The translations under genes and the position numbers were made by a program. The notes under the pieces were generated by a model that was not told where the DNA came from, searched no databases, and was given only the letters and a program-made list of their open reading frames with translations. Positions 1-5,518 of a stretch of 6,928 bases of DNA are shown here, piece by piece; the first letter of the stretch is position 1, and each line of letters begins with the position of its first letter. The DNA is from Spartobacteria bacterium (GTDB lineage Bacteria; Verrucomicrobiota; Verrucomicrobiia; Chthoniobacterales; UBA10450). The stretch is taken from contig JAJPJU010000293.1 of the NCBI GenBank assembly GCA_021324035.1, positions 1 through 6,928 on the forward strand, in the 5' to 3' direction.

Positions 1-4
1 AAAA

Positions 5-1171
5 ATGAAACGTAAACGCGTCGTATTGCTGGGCGCGACTGGGTCGATCGGCGACAGCACGTTGAAAGTCGCGAACGATATTCCGGACCGGATGGAGATC
101 GTTGGGCTCGCGGCCAACAGCAATGCAAACAAGCTTGCGATCGCCGCAAATAAGACCCGAGCTCCGGCCATTTGTCTGGTCGACGAAAGTAAAGTCGACA
201 GCCTGAGATCAAAGCTGGAATACGAACCGCAAATTTTCCTCGGCGAAAGCGGTCTTTGTGAAATTGCGAAACTCGAAGGCGCGGACATGGTGTTGATTGC
301 GATCGTCGGCACGGCCGGATTGCACCCGGCGCTGGATGCGATTGAAACCGGCAAGGACCTGGCAGTCGCGAGCAAAGAAATTCTGGTGATGGCCGGCGAA
401 GCCGTTACCAGCGCTGCCCAAAGCAAAGGCGTTAAAATCTTACCGGTCGATTCCGAGCACAACGCCATCTTTCAATGTCTCGACGGTCGCGCGTCGGAAG
501 TTCGTCGGATCATTCTCACCGCGTCGGGTGGGCCGTTTCGGGAAACGCGCGCGAGCGAATTGGGCAGCGTCACCGTCGAGCAGGCTTTGAAACATCCGAC
601 TTGGAACATGGGTCCGAAAATCACGGTCGATTCGGCGACGCTGTTCAACAAGGGCCTGGAAATGATTGAAGCGCATTGGCTTTTCAATGTTGGAATGGAC
701 CGGGTCGAAGTCGTGATCCATCCGCAAAGCATCGTCCACTCGATGGTCGAGTTCGCGGATGGTTCGACGCTTGCTCAACTCAGCTACTCGAACATGTGTT
801 TTCCAATCCAGTATGCCGTGACCTGGCCGGAGCGGGTTCCGAACAGTCTGCCGCCGCTCGATTTTTCGACCTTGTCGAAGCTGGAGTTTTTTCCGCCGCG
901 CTACGACGATTTTCCGGCGCTCAATCTCGCGCGACGGGCGGGGGAAACGGGCGGCACGTTACCGGCCGTCATGAACGCGGCCAACGAAGTCGCGGTGGCG
1001 GCGTTTTTGAGCCGGCAGATCCGGTTTCCCCACATCTGGCAGACGGTTGGAAAGGTGATGGACCGGCACCAGACCGTTGCGCATCCCGATCTCGATGCGA
1101 TATTGGCCGCCGATAAATGGGCGCGGGCGGAAGCGACCGCCGCCATCGGGAAAAAACAATCAGCCAGCTAA
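5..1171 (+). CDS. dxr: 1-deoxy-D-xylulose-5-phosphate reductoisomerase
   Basis: Cytosolic enzyme that converts 1-deoxy-D-xylulose 5-phosphate to 2-C-methyl-D-erythritol 4-phosphate with NADPH and a divalent metal, the second step of the MEP isoprenoid pathway. The 388-residue product has the usual family length. The N-terminal NADPH-binding loop is GATGSIG at residues 10-16. The metal ligands are in the VDSEHN motif (D149, E151) and at E219. Substrate-binding residues appear as S174 in TASGG, H197, and S210/N215/K216 in the SATLFNKGLE block, with the same spacing as the known E. coli residues. The C-terminal helical domain has the expected NAANEVAV motif. Only four bases lie upstream, so the ribosome binding site and promoter are not visible, but the start gives a complete N-terminus. 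The stop codon overlaps the rseP start by one base (TAATG), which suggests translational coupling. Confidence 0.97.
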   Translation: MKRKRVVLLGATGSIGDSTLKVANDIPDRMEIVGLAANSNANKLAIAANKTRAPAICLVDESKVDSLRSKLEYEPQIFLGESGLCEIAKLEGADMVLIAIVGTAGLHPALDAIETGKDLAVASKEILVMAGEAVTSAAQSKGVKILPVDSEHNAIFQCLDGRASEVRRIILTASGGPFRETRASELGSVTVEQALKHPTWNMGPKITVDSATLFNKGLEMIEAHWLFNVGMDRVEVVIHPQSIVHSMVEFADGSTLAQLSYSNMCFPIQYAVTWPERVPNSLPPLDFSTLSKLEFFPPRYDDFPALNLARRAGETGGTLPAVMNAANEVAVAAFLSRQIRFPHIWQTVGKVMDRHQTVAHPDLDAILAADKWARAEATAAIGKKQSAS

Positions 1172-2598
1172 TGATTCTTCATATTGGTCGCGTCATCCTC
1201 GTCCTGTTCGAGGTTCTGATCATTTTCAATTTGCTGATCGTCGTCCACGAGCTTGGCCATTTCCTGGCGGCGCGGTGGCGCGGGCTCTACATCGAAAAGT
1301 TTGGGATTTGGTTCGGCAAGCCGATTTGGAAAAAGACAATCAACGGTGTTCAATATTCGTTAGGCACGCTGCCCTTCGGCGGATTTGTGGCATTGCCGCA
1401 ATTGGCGCCGATGGACATCATCGAAGGCAAAGCCGATATCGACCGCGAAGCCTTGCCGCCAATTTCGGCGATCGACAAGATCATCGTGGCAGTGGCCGGC
1501 CCATTCTTCAGTTTTCTTTTGGCGATTGTTTTCGCCGCCGTTGTGTGGGTCGCGGGTTATCCAGTCGATGAATCGAACATGTCGACGACCGTCGGCTATA
1601 TCATGCCCAGATCGCCGGCATTGAAAGTGGGAATGCAGCCCGGCGACAAAATCCTGGAAGTCGACGGAAAACCGGTGACGCGATTTTTGGGAATGAATGA
1701 CAGCGTCAGCTGGGCAGTTGTTCGAAGCGAAGGCGAAACGATTCCGATCAAGTTTGAGCGAGACGGCCAGGTTCGGACGGTTGAGGTAGAGCCGTACAAG
1801 GCCGAGTCGCGTGCCTGGTTTCGCCGAAAGAGCATTCGCCAGTTGCTGATTTTGCCGGCTGAAACGCTGATCATTGACAAAGTCGAACCCGGATCGCCGG
1901 CAGCCGCGGCCGATTTGCGCAAAGGCGACATCGTTCGCGCGATCAATGGCCAGAAAATCTACAACTCCGAGGCGTTGATCGAGCAGACCAAGAATCACCC
2001 CGACGATTCGATGACTCTCACAGTCGAGCGCGACGGCAAGCCCTTCGACCTGCAAGTAAAACCGACGCTGATGAAGCCGAAGGGTGAAGAAAAGGCAAGG
2101 CCGCTCATCGGGATTGCCTGGGACACGAAGCTGACAAACTCACATCCGACACCGTTTGAGCTCATTCATAATAGTATCAGCAGCACGCTGAACACGCTCG
2201 GCGCTGTCATCTCGCCGAAATCGGACGTCGGTCTGCAACATTTGAGCGGCCCATTTGGTATCGTCCGGCTCTATTTCCTTTTCTTCCAAAGCGAGCATGG
2301 ATGGCAACTGGTTCTGTGGCTCAGCGTGGTTTTGAACGTGAACCTCGCCATCCTGAACATGCTCCCAATTCCCGTCCTCGACGGCGGTCACATTTTGTTT
2401 GGCGTGATCGAATCCGTTCGACGCAAGCCGCTGAACATCCGCGTCCTCGAATACGTGCAAGGCACGTGCACGTTGTTGATCATCGGCCTGATCGCCTACA
2501 TCAGCTTTTTCGACATCCAGGATTGGTCGTTTGTGAAACGCGTTCTGGATAAGTACGCGCCGCAATCACAAAAGACCCAGAATCAGGACGTGCCCTAA
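1171..2598 (+). CDS. rseP: RseP-family site-2 intramembrane zinc metalloprotease
   Basis: Inner-membrane protease of the S2P family. In E. coli, RseP cleaves the anti-sigma factor RseA and leftover signal peptides; the substrate here is unknown. The first transmembrane segment (about residues 5-27) carries the zinc motif HELGH at 26-30, and the third carries NMLPIPVLDGG, giving the third ligand D404. Two PDZ domains lie between, at about 140-215 and 230-305, recognisable by the PGDKILEVDGKPV and KGDIVRAINGQKI strands. A second hydrophobic segment is at about 104-128 and a fourth at about 427-447. At 475 residues it is slightly longer than E. coli RseP (450). I chose the ATG at 1171 because it places HELGH in the first helix and makes a TAATG overlap with dxr. 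An in-frame ATG at 1117 would add 18 polar residues ahead of the first helix. Adjacency of dxr and rseP is common in many phyla. Confidence 0.95.
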   Translation: MILHIGRVILVLFEVLIIFNLLIVVHELGHFLAARWRGLYIEKFGIWFGKPIWKKTINGVQYSLGTLPFGGFVALPQLAPMDIIEGKADIDREALPPISAIDKIIVAVAGPFFSFLLAIVFAAVVWVAGYPVDESNMSTTVGYIMPRSPALKVGMQPGDKILEVDGKPVTRFLGMNDSVSWAVVRSEGETIPIKFERDGQVRTVEVEPYKAESRAWFRRKSIRQLLILPAETLIIDKVEPGSPAAAADLRKGDIVRAINGQKIYNSEALIEQTKNHPDDSMTLTVERDGKPFDLQVKPTLMKPKGEEKARPLIGIAWDTKLTNSHPTPFELIHNSISSTLNTLGAVISPKSDVGLQHLSGPFGIVRLYFLFFQSEHGWQLVLWLSVVLNVNLAILNMLPIPVLDGGHILFGVIESVRRKPLNIRVLEYVQGTCTLLIIGLIAYISFFDIQDWSFVKRVLDKYAPQSQKTQNQDVP

Positions 2599-2641
2599 GC
2601 GGTGCGCCAACGCCTGATTGCGCGGGTCGGGCGCAGCTTTT
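2597..2641 (+). terminator. possible weak terminator or attenuator hairpin
   Basis: Just after the rseP stop, TGCGCC (2603-2608) can pair with GGCGCA (2630-2635). The stem can be extended by AAGC (2597-2600) pairing with GCTT (2636-2639) past a two-base bulge, and a four-T run (2638-2641) follows. The 21-base loop is long and the T run is short and partly in the stem, so this may be a partial terminator, an mRNA-stabilising end, or nothing. It would lower, but need not stop, read-through into the next gene. Confidence 0.3.
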
Positions 2642-2652
2642 AGATTCCTTTT

Positions 2653-2988
2653 ATGAACCCGTCCATGACAACGACGGCATTTGAATTGCCGGGTTATCGC
2701 GTAGTCAAAACGTTCGGCGTCGTCCGCGGAATTATTGTCCGGTCGCGCTCGATCATCGGGACGATCGGCGCCGGCCTGCAAACGCTGGTTGGTGGAAACA
2801 TCACCATCCTGACGGACCTTTGCGAAAAAACCCGCCAACATGCGCTGGAGCTTTGTTTGCAGCACGCTCGCGATCTCGGCGCGAACGCGATCATCGGATT
2901 GCGTTACGATGCGACCGAGATCATGCAGGGTGTGACCGAAGTCTTGTGTTACGGTACCGCCGTGTTGGTCGAGCCAACTCCAGCCTAA
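2653..2988 (+). CDS. YbjQ/UPF0145 family small protein
   Basis: A 111-residue protein of the YbjQ (DUF74, UPF0145) family, usually about 105 residues. Family signatures are visible in order: the N-terminal strand LPGYRVVKTFGVVRG (about residues 12-26), the glycine-containing GAGLQTLVGG turn, a central helix rich in charged residues (LCEKTRQHALELCLQHARDLG), then GANAIIGLRYD and the C-terminal strand VLCYGTAVLVEP. These proteins form ring-shaped oligomers. They are sometimes labelled putative heavy-metal-binding, but no reaction is established, so no function is assigned here. No signal peptide or membrane segment is visible, so it is probably cytosolic. There is no clear Shine-Dalgarno ahead of the start; the second Met at residue 5 (2665) is a possible alternative. 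It sits 54 bases after rseP and only 3 bases before ispG, so it probably shares the ispG transcript. Confidence 0.9.
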   Translation: MNPSMTTTAFELPGYRVVKTFGVVRGIIVRSRSIIGTIGAGLQTLVGGNITILTDLCEKTRQHALELCLQHARDLGANAIIGLRYDATEIMQGVTEVLCYGTAVLVEPTPA

Positions 2989-2991
2989 CGA

Positions 2992-4851
2992 ATGCGCTAC
3001 TGCCAAAATCCATTGCAGTATCATCGCCGCCGCACCCGGGAAGTTCGGGTCGGAAAGGTCGGCGTTGGCGGAGACAACCCGATTCGCGTCCAATCGATGA
3101 TCACCTGCGACACCATGGACACGCAGGCATCGATTCTGCAGACAATCGAACTTGCGAATGTCGGATGCGAAATCGTGCGCATCACTGCCCCCACCGTGAA
3201 AGATTCGCGCAATCTCGAAAACATTGTGAACGGTCTGCGCGCTCGCGGCTACGATGTGCCGACAGTCGCGGACATTCATTTCAAGCCTGAGGCGGCAATG
3301 GAAGCGGCCAAATGGGTCGACAAAGTGCGGATCAATCCGGGGAACTACGCCGATTCGAAGAAGTTCGTGATTCGCGAATACACCGATGAACAATATTCGT
3401 CGGAATTGAATCGGATCCGCGAGCGGTTCACGCCGCTGGTCGAACTTTGCAAACAGCGCGGCATTGCCATGCGAATCGGCACAAACCACGGTTCGCTCAG
3501 CGATCGCATTCTCAATAGATACGGCGACACGCCGCTCGGCATGGTGGAAAGCGCGCTCGAGTTTGCCCGGATCGCGCGCGATCACGATTACCACGCGTTC
3601 ATTTTTTCGATGAAGGCGAGCAATCCAAAAATCATGATCGCGGCATATCGACTGTTGGTTGCGCGATTGAACGAGCTCGGTCCGGATTGGAATTATCCCG
3701 TCCATCTCGGAGTGACTGAAGCCGGCGAGGGCGAAGACGCGCGGATCAAGAGCGCGATCGGCATCGGGTCGCTTCTGGGGGATGGAATCGGCGACACCAT
3801 TCGGGTTTCTCTGACCGAGGATAGCCCGCATGAAATCCCCGTGGCGCGGGCGTTAGTTGAGATGGTTCAGAAAACGTCAAACGCCGAACATCGAACACCG
3901 AACGTTGAACTCTCCTTCGATCCCTTTTCATATGAGCGGAGGGCGACGGAAACGATTGCTGTAGCCGGGATCGGCGATGCCGGCCAAAAAGTGCGATTGG
4001 GCGGCGAAGAGTTGATCCGTGTCGTCATCCTAAAATCCAATTACGACAAAATCGCGCACAAGATTGACAAAATGGGCGATTACAAGCCCGAGATAATTTT
4101 CGAAAACGCAAACGTCGTCGAAGTAGATCCGCGCGACGATGGAGCGATTGACAAGATTAATGCCGAAGCCGCACCGCAGTTCGTGACGGTCCGAGACAAT
4201 TTGGATTTTCCCGTGATCGGGGCGTTTCGATTGCTGGCGGCAAAGTTGCAAGCCCGACACCCCATTCTGCTCAAAGACATTTTGGCGCGTTATCAGCAGA
4301 TGCTGGATTCTGGATCCTCGCTTCTCGATAAAAAAATCCGGTTTCCAGCATCGAGTATCCAGGATCAGTCTGATTTTTTGGACACCCTGCTGATCGCGGC
4401 GACGAATATCGGATCGCTGTTGTGCGATGGAATTGGTGACGCGATTTTGGTGCAGGGAGAGGAAGCGCCCGGACAGTCGCTTCGATTGGGCTACAACATT
4501 TTGCAGGCGGCCGGCTCGAGAATCTTCAAAACGGATTATGTGGCCTGCCCATCCTGCGGGCGGACATTATTCAATCTCCAAATCACAACCGCCAAAATAA
4601 AAGCCGCCACTTCGCACCTCAAGGGAGTGAAAATTGCCATCATGGGCTGCATCGTAAACGGTCCGGGCGAGATGGCCGACGCGGACTTCGGTTACGTGGG
4701 CGGAGCGCCGGGCAAGGTGAATCTCTACGTCGGGAAAACTGCGGTGAAGTTTAATATTCCGGAAGCGGAAGCGGTTGATCGGTTGAAGGACTTGATTCGC
4801 GAACATGGAAAATGGATCGAACCGGCGACGACGGAGCCAGTTTTGGCCTGA
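2992..4851 (+). CDS. ispG: 4-hydroxy-3-methylbut-2-en-1-yl diphosphate synthase, long three-domain form
   Basis: Iron-sulfur enzyme of the MEP pathway (GcpE). It reductively opens 2-C-methyl-D-erythritol 2,4-cyclodiphosphate to HMBPP, with electrons from ferredoxin or flavodoxin. The N-terminal barrel (about residues 1-290) has GGDNPIRVQSM, ADIHF and KVRINPGN. The C-terminal domain carries the [4Fe-4S] ligands CPSC (C519, C522), C553 and E560 in GCIVNGPGE, the same C-to-E spacing as in E. coli. At 619 residues it is much longer than the E. coli form (372). The extra central domain (about 290-510) is the form known from plants, Chlamydiae, Bacteroidota and relatives. The domain's edges hold two low-complexity stretches (residues 295-307 and 437-459) encoded by heptamer repeats, described separately. 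The start lies 3 bases after the preceding stop and lacks a Shine-Dalgarno, so coupling to ybjQ is likely. Confidence 0.96.
   Translation: MRYCQNPLQYHRRRTREVRVGKVGVGGDNPIRVQSMITCDTMDTQASILQTIELANVGCEIVRITAPTVKDSRNLENIVNGLRARGYDVPTVADIHFKPEAAMEAAKWVDKVRINPGNYADSKKFVIREYTDEQYSSELNRIRERFTPLVELCKQRGIAMRIGTNHGSLSDRILNRYGDTPLGMVESALEFARIARDHDYHAFIFSMKASNPKIMIAAYRLLVARLNELGPDWNYPVHLGVTEAGEGEDARIKSAIGIGSLLGDGIGDTIRVSLTEDSPHEIPVARALVEMVQKTSNAEHRTPNVELSFDPFSYERRATETIAVAGIGDAGQKVRLGGEELIRVVILKSNYDKIAHKIDKMGDYKPEIIFENANVVEVDPRDDGAIDKINAEAAPQFVTVRDNLDFPVIGAFRLLAAKLQARHPILLKDILARYQQMLDSGSSLLDKKIRFPASSIQDQSDFLDTLLIAATNIGSLLCDGIGDAILVQGEEAPGQSLRLGYNILQAAGSRIFKTDYVACPSCGRTLFNLQITTAKIKAATSHLKGVKIAIMGCIVNGPGEMADADFGYVGGAPGKVNLYVGKTAVKFNIPEAEAVDRLKDLIREHGKWIEPATTEPVLA
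3876..3910 (+). repeat. five-unit degenerate heptamer tandem inside ispG
   Basis: Five consecutive 7-base units fit the pattern NNYRAAC, starting at 3876, 3883, 3890, 3897 and 3904. The middle three share CGAAC and the last has TGAAC. On the other strand the unit reads GTTCGGT-like (GTTYRNN). It is translated in ispG frame as a polar stretch (residues 296-307, SNAEHRTPNVEL) in the linker between the first barrel and the central domain, just before the DPFSYERR block. I recall similar GTTCGA-type heptamer runs, and the FDVRR-like peptides they encode on the other strand, as scattered through verrucomicrobial genomes; this could not be checked here. Confidence 0.7.
4299..4366. repeat. palindromic element: inverted pair of heptamer arrays inside ispG
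   Basis: The left half has four 7-base units, GATGCTG, GATTCTG and two diverged copies, starting at 4299, 4306, 4313 and 4320. The right half, read on the minus strand from 4366 backwards, has GATCCTG, GATACTC, GATGCTG and a diverged copy. The halves face each other around an A-rich centre (4330-4336), so the transcript could fold into a long imperfect hairpin. Weak similarity continues outward to about 4292 and 4374. It is translated as ispG residues 437-459 (MLDSGSSLLDKK then PASSIQDQ), in a loop of the central domain. It resembles small dispersed palindromic elements; no transposase or target duplication is visible. Confidence 0.65.
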
Positions 4852-4912
4852 CATTTTACTTGCCGAACAGCCTTTAAATAAAGCAGGCTCGAATGCGTCT
4901 GAGAAAATACGC

Positions 4913-4918
4913 AGGAGA
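4913..4918 (+). promoter_or_regulatory. Shine-Dalgarno of the small exported protein
   Basis: AGGAGA stands five bases before the ATG at 4924. It is the only strong Shine-Dalgarno in the window. It decides the start of the 70-residue gene in favour of 4924 over the overlapping reading frame that begins at 4893. Confidence 0.8.
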
Positions 4919-4923
4919 ATCTT

Positions 4924-5136
4924 ATGAAGAAACTTATACTACTTTTAATTGCGATGCTTTCGATGAGCGGTTTTGCGAATGCAATTTCGCTGAATATCGA
5001 AGTGGGAGATCGACCGTATTACACCTACGGACCGCGCTACTGGGCCCGGGGGGCTTATTGGTGCTGGGTTCCGGGGCATTGGTCCTGGCGTCACCATCAC
5101 CAGGTTTGGATTCACGGGCATTACCGGCCTTGCTAA
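4924..5136 (+). CDS. small exported His/Trp-rich protein with WxxGxW-type repeats
   Basis: A 70-residue protein with a classic signal peptide: KK at 2-3, a hydrophobic core at 4-18, and an ANA motif giving likely cleavage after A20. The mature part of about 50 residues is rich in Tyr, Trp and His. It carries WVPGHW (48-53) and WIHGHY (62-67), which resemble the short WxxGxW repeat found in small secreted bacterial proteins of unknown function. Six histidines (52, 57-59, 64, 66) suggest possible metal binding, and C47 and C70 could form a disulfide. It is expected in the periplasm or cell envelope. It starts 72 bases after ispG behind a good ribosome binding site and is followed by a terminator-like hairpin. 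It is probably a unit of its own, though no convincing promoter was found in the short gap. The function is not known. Confidence 0.85.
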   Translation: MKKLILLLIAMLSMSGFANAISLNIEVGDRPYYTYGPRYWARGAYWCWVPGHWSWRHHHQVWIHGHYRPC

Positions 5137-5147
5137 CAGAATGAACC

Positions 5148-5167
5148 CGCCGGTTTAGCAGCCGGCG
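5148..5167 (+). terminator. GC-rich hairpin after the small exported gene
   Basis: CGCCGG (5148-5153) pairs perfectly with CCGGCG (5162-5167) around an 8-base loop, 12 bases past the stop codon. No T run follows directly, so alone it is not a standard intrinsic terminator. It may protect the 3' end of the mRNA or act together with the next hairpin. Confidence 0.4.
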
Positions 5168-5185
5168 CTTCAGGAAGAGCGTTAA

Positions 5186-5220
5186 CCCTTTGGGCGAAGT
5201 TTCGCTCAAGGGGCGCTTTT
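5186..5220 (+). terminator. probable rho-independent terminator
   Basis: CCCTTTGGGCGAA (5186-5198) pairs with TTCGCTCAAGGG (5201-5212) with one wobble and one bulged base, making a stem of about 11-12 base pairs with a small loop. It is followed by GCGC and four Ts (5217-5220). It lies 50 bases after the small exported gene and closes that transcript, separating it from the beta-propeller gene. The T run is short, which keeps the call moderate. Confidence 0.6.
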
Positions 5221-5518
5221 CGTACGTGATTGTGCGGCAAAAAGATATTGCTCAACAAATGTTCCGGTTTGGATGATTACATTCCTGTAATCTTGAAGCG
5301 ACTGCGGCCCGTTTTGGTGCGACCCGCGAGTTTGTTGGAAATTTTACGGTTTTCGTGTTTTTAAGTGACCGCGTGCCCAACTTTTTTTAGCCCAGTGGAA
5401 CCTTGCGGCTGAGGGGCTTCCGCTTATTTGTTTATGGGCTTAAAATTATTTCTTGACCGGGCATTGGAAAATCGGCAGCCTCCCGTCATTAACCCAAACC
5501 CCTGCTCTAACCTAATCC
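5221..5518. other. intergenic region, about 300 bases, upstream of the beta-propeller gene
   Basis: No credible coding frame is present. The stretch is more AT-rich than the flanking genes. It contains a perfect dyad at 5275-5292, a seven-T run at 5382-5388, and a segment at 5389-5423 that could fold. It should hold the promoter of the gene at 5519, but no sigma-70 pair is convincing: TAAAAT at 5441-5446 is a fair -10 with a poor -35 (TTCCGC, 5418-5423), and TTGACC at 5453-5458 is a fair -35 without a -10. The last 30 bases are C-rich and hold no Shine-Dalgarno. Confidence 0.6.
5275..5292. promoter_or_regulatory. perfect 7+7 inverted repeat, candidate operator
   Basis: GATTACA (5275-5281) and TGTAATC (5286-5292) are exact reverse complements around a 4-base spacer. 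The 18-base dyad fits the size of a site for a dimeric helix-turn-helix repressor. It lies about 230 bases before the beta-propeller start and about 55 bases past the terminator. No regulator gene is nearby and no partner is known. A short AT-rich palindrome can also occur by chance. Confidence 0.35.

Noticed and set aside
1117..1170. Upstream in-frame ATG for rseP, adding 18 residues
   Set aside because: It would put a polar, charged stretch before the first membrane helix and overlap dxr by 55 bases; the TAATG junction at 1171 fits better.
1360..2055. 231-residue minus-strand open frame inside rseP
   Set aside because: Shadow of rseP, whose PDZ and zinc motifs are intact in the plus frame; no family features in the antisense product.
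2566..3831. 421-residue minus-strand open frame across the end of rseP, ybjQ and the first half of ispG
   Set aside because: It is antisense to three recognised genes, has no recognisable domain, and is explained by codon bias of the plus-strand genes.
3876..4366. CRISPR array from the clustered short repeats
   Set aside because: Units are 7 bases without spacers and lie in frame within ispG; there are no 23-47 base repeats and no cas genes.
4869..4889. AGCCT/AGGCT hairpin after ispG as a terminator
   Set aside because: Only five base pairs with an 11-base loop and no T run; too weak to call.
4893..5144. 83-residue plus-strand frame overlapping the small exported gene
   Set aside because: The 4924 frame has a Shine-Dalgarno at the right spacing, a signal peptide and repeated WxxGxW-like motifs; the 4893 frame has none.
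5418..5458. Sigma-70 promoter pairs for the propeller gene (TTCCGC/TAAAAT, or TTGACC alone)
   Set aside because: Each candidate has one acceptable box and no matching partner at proper spacing, so no promoter is annotated.
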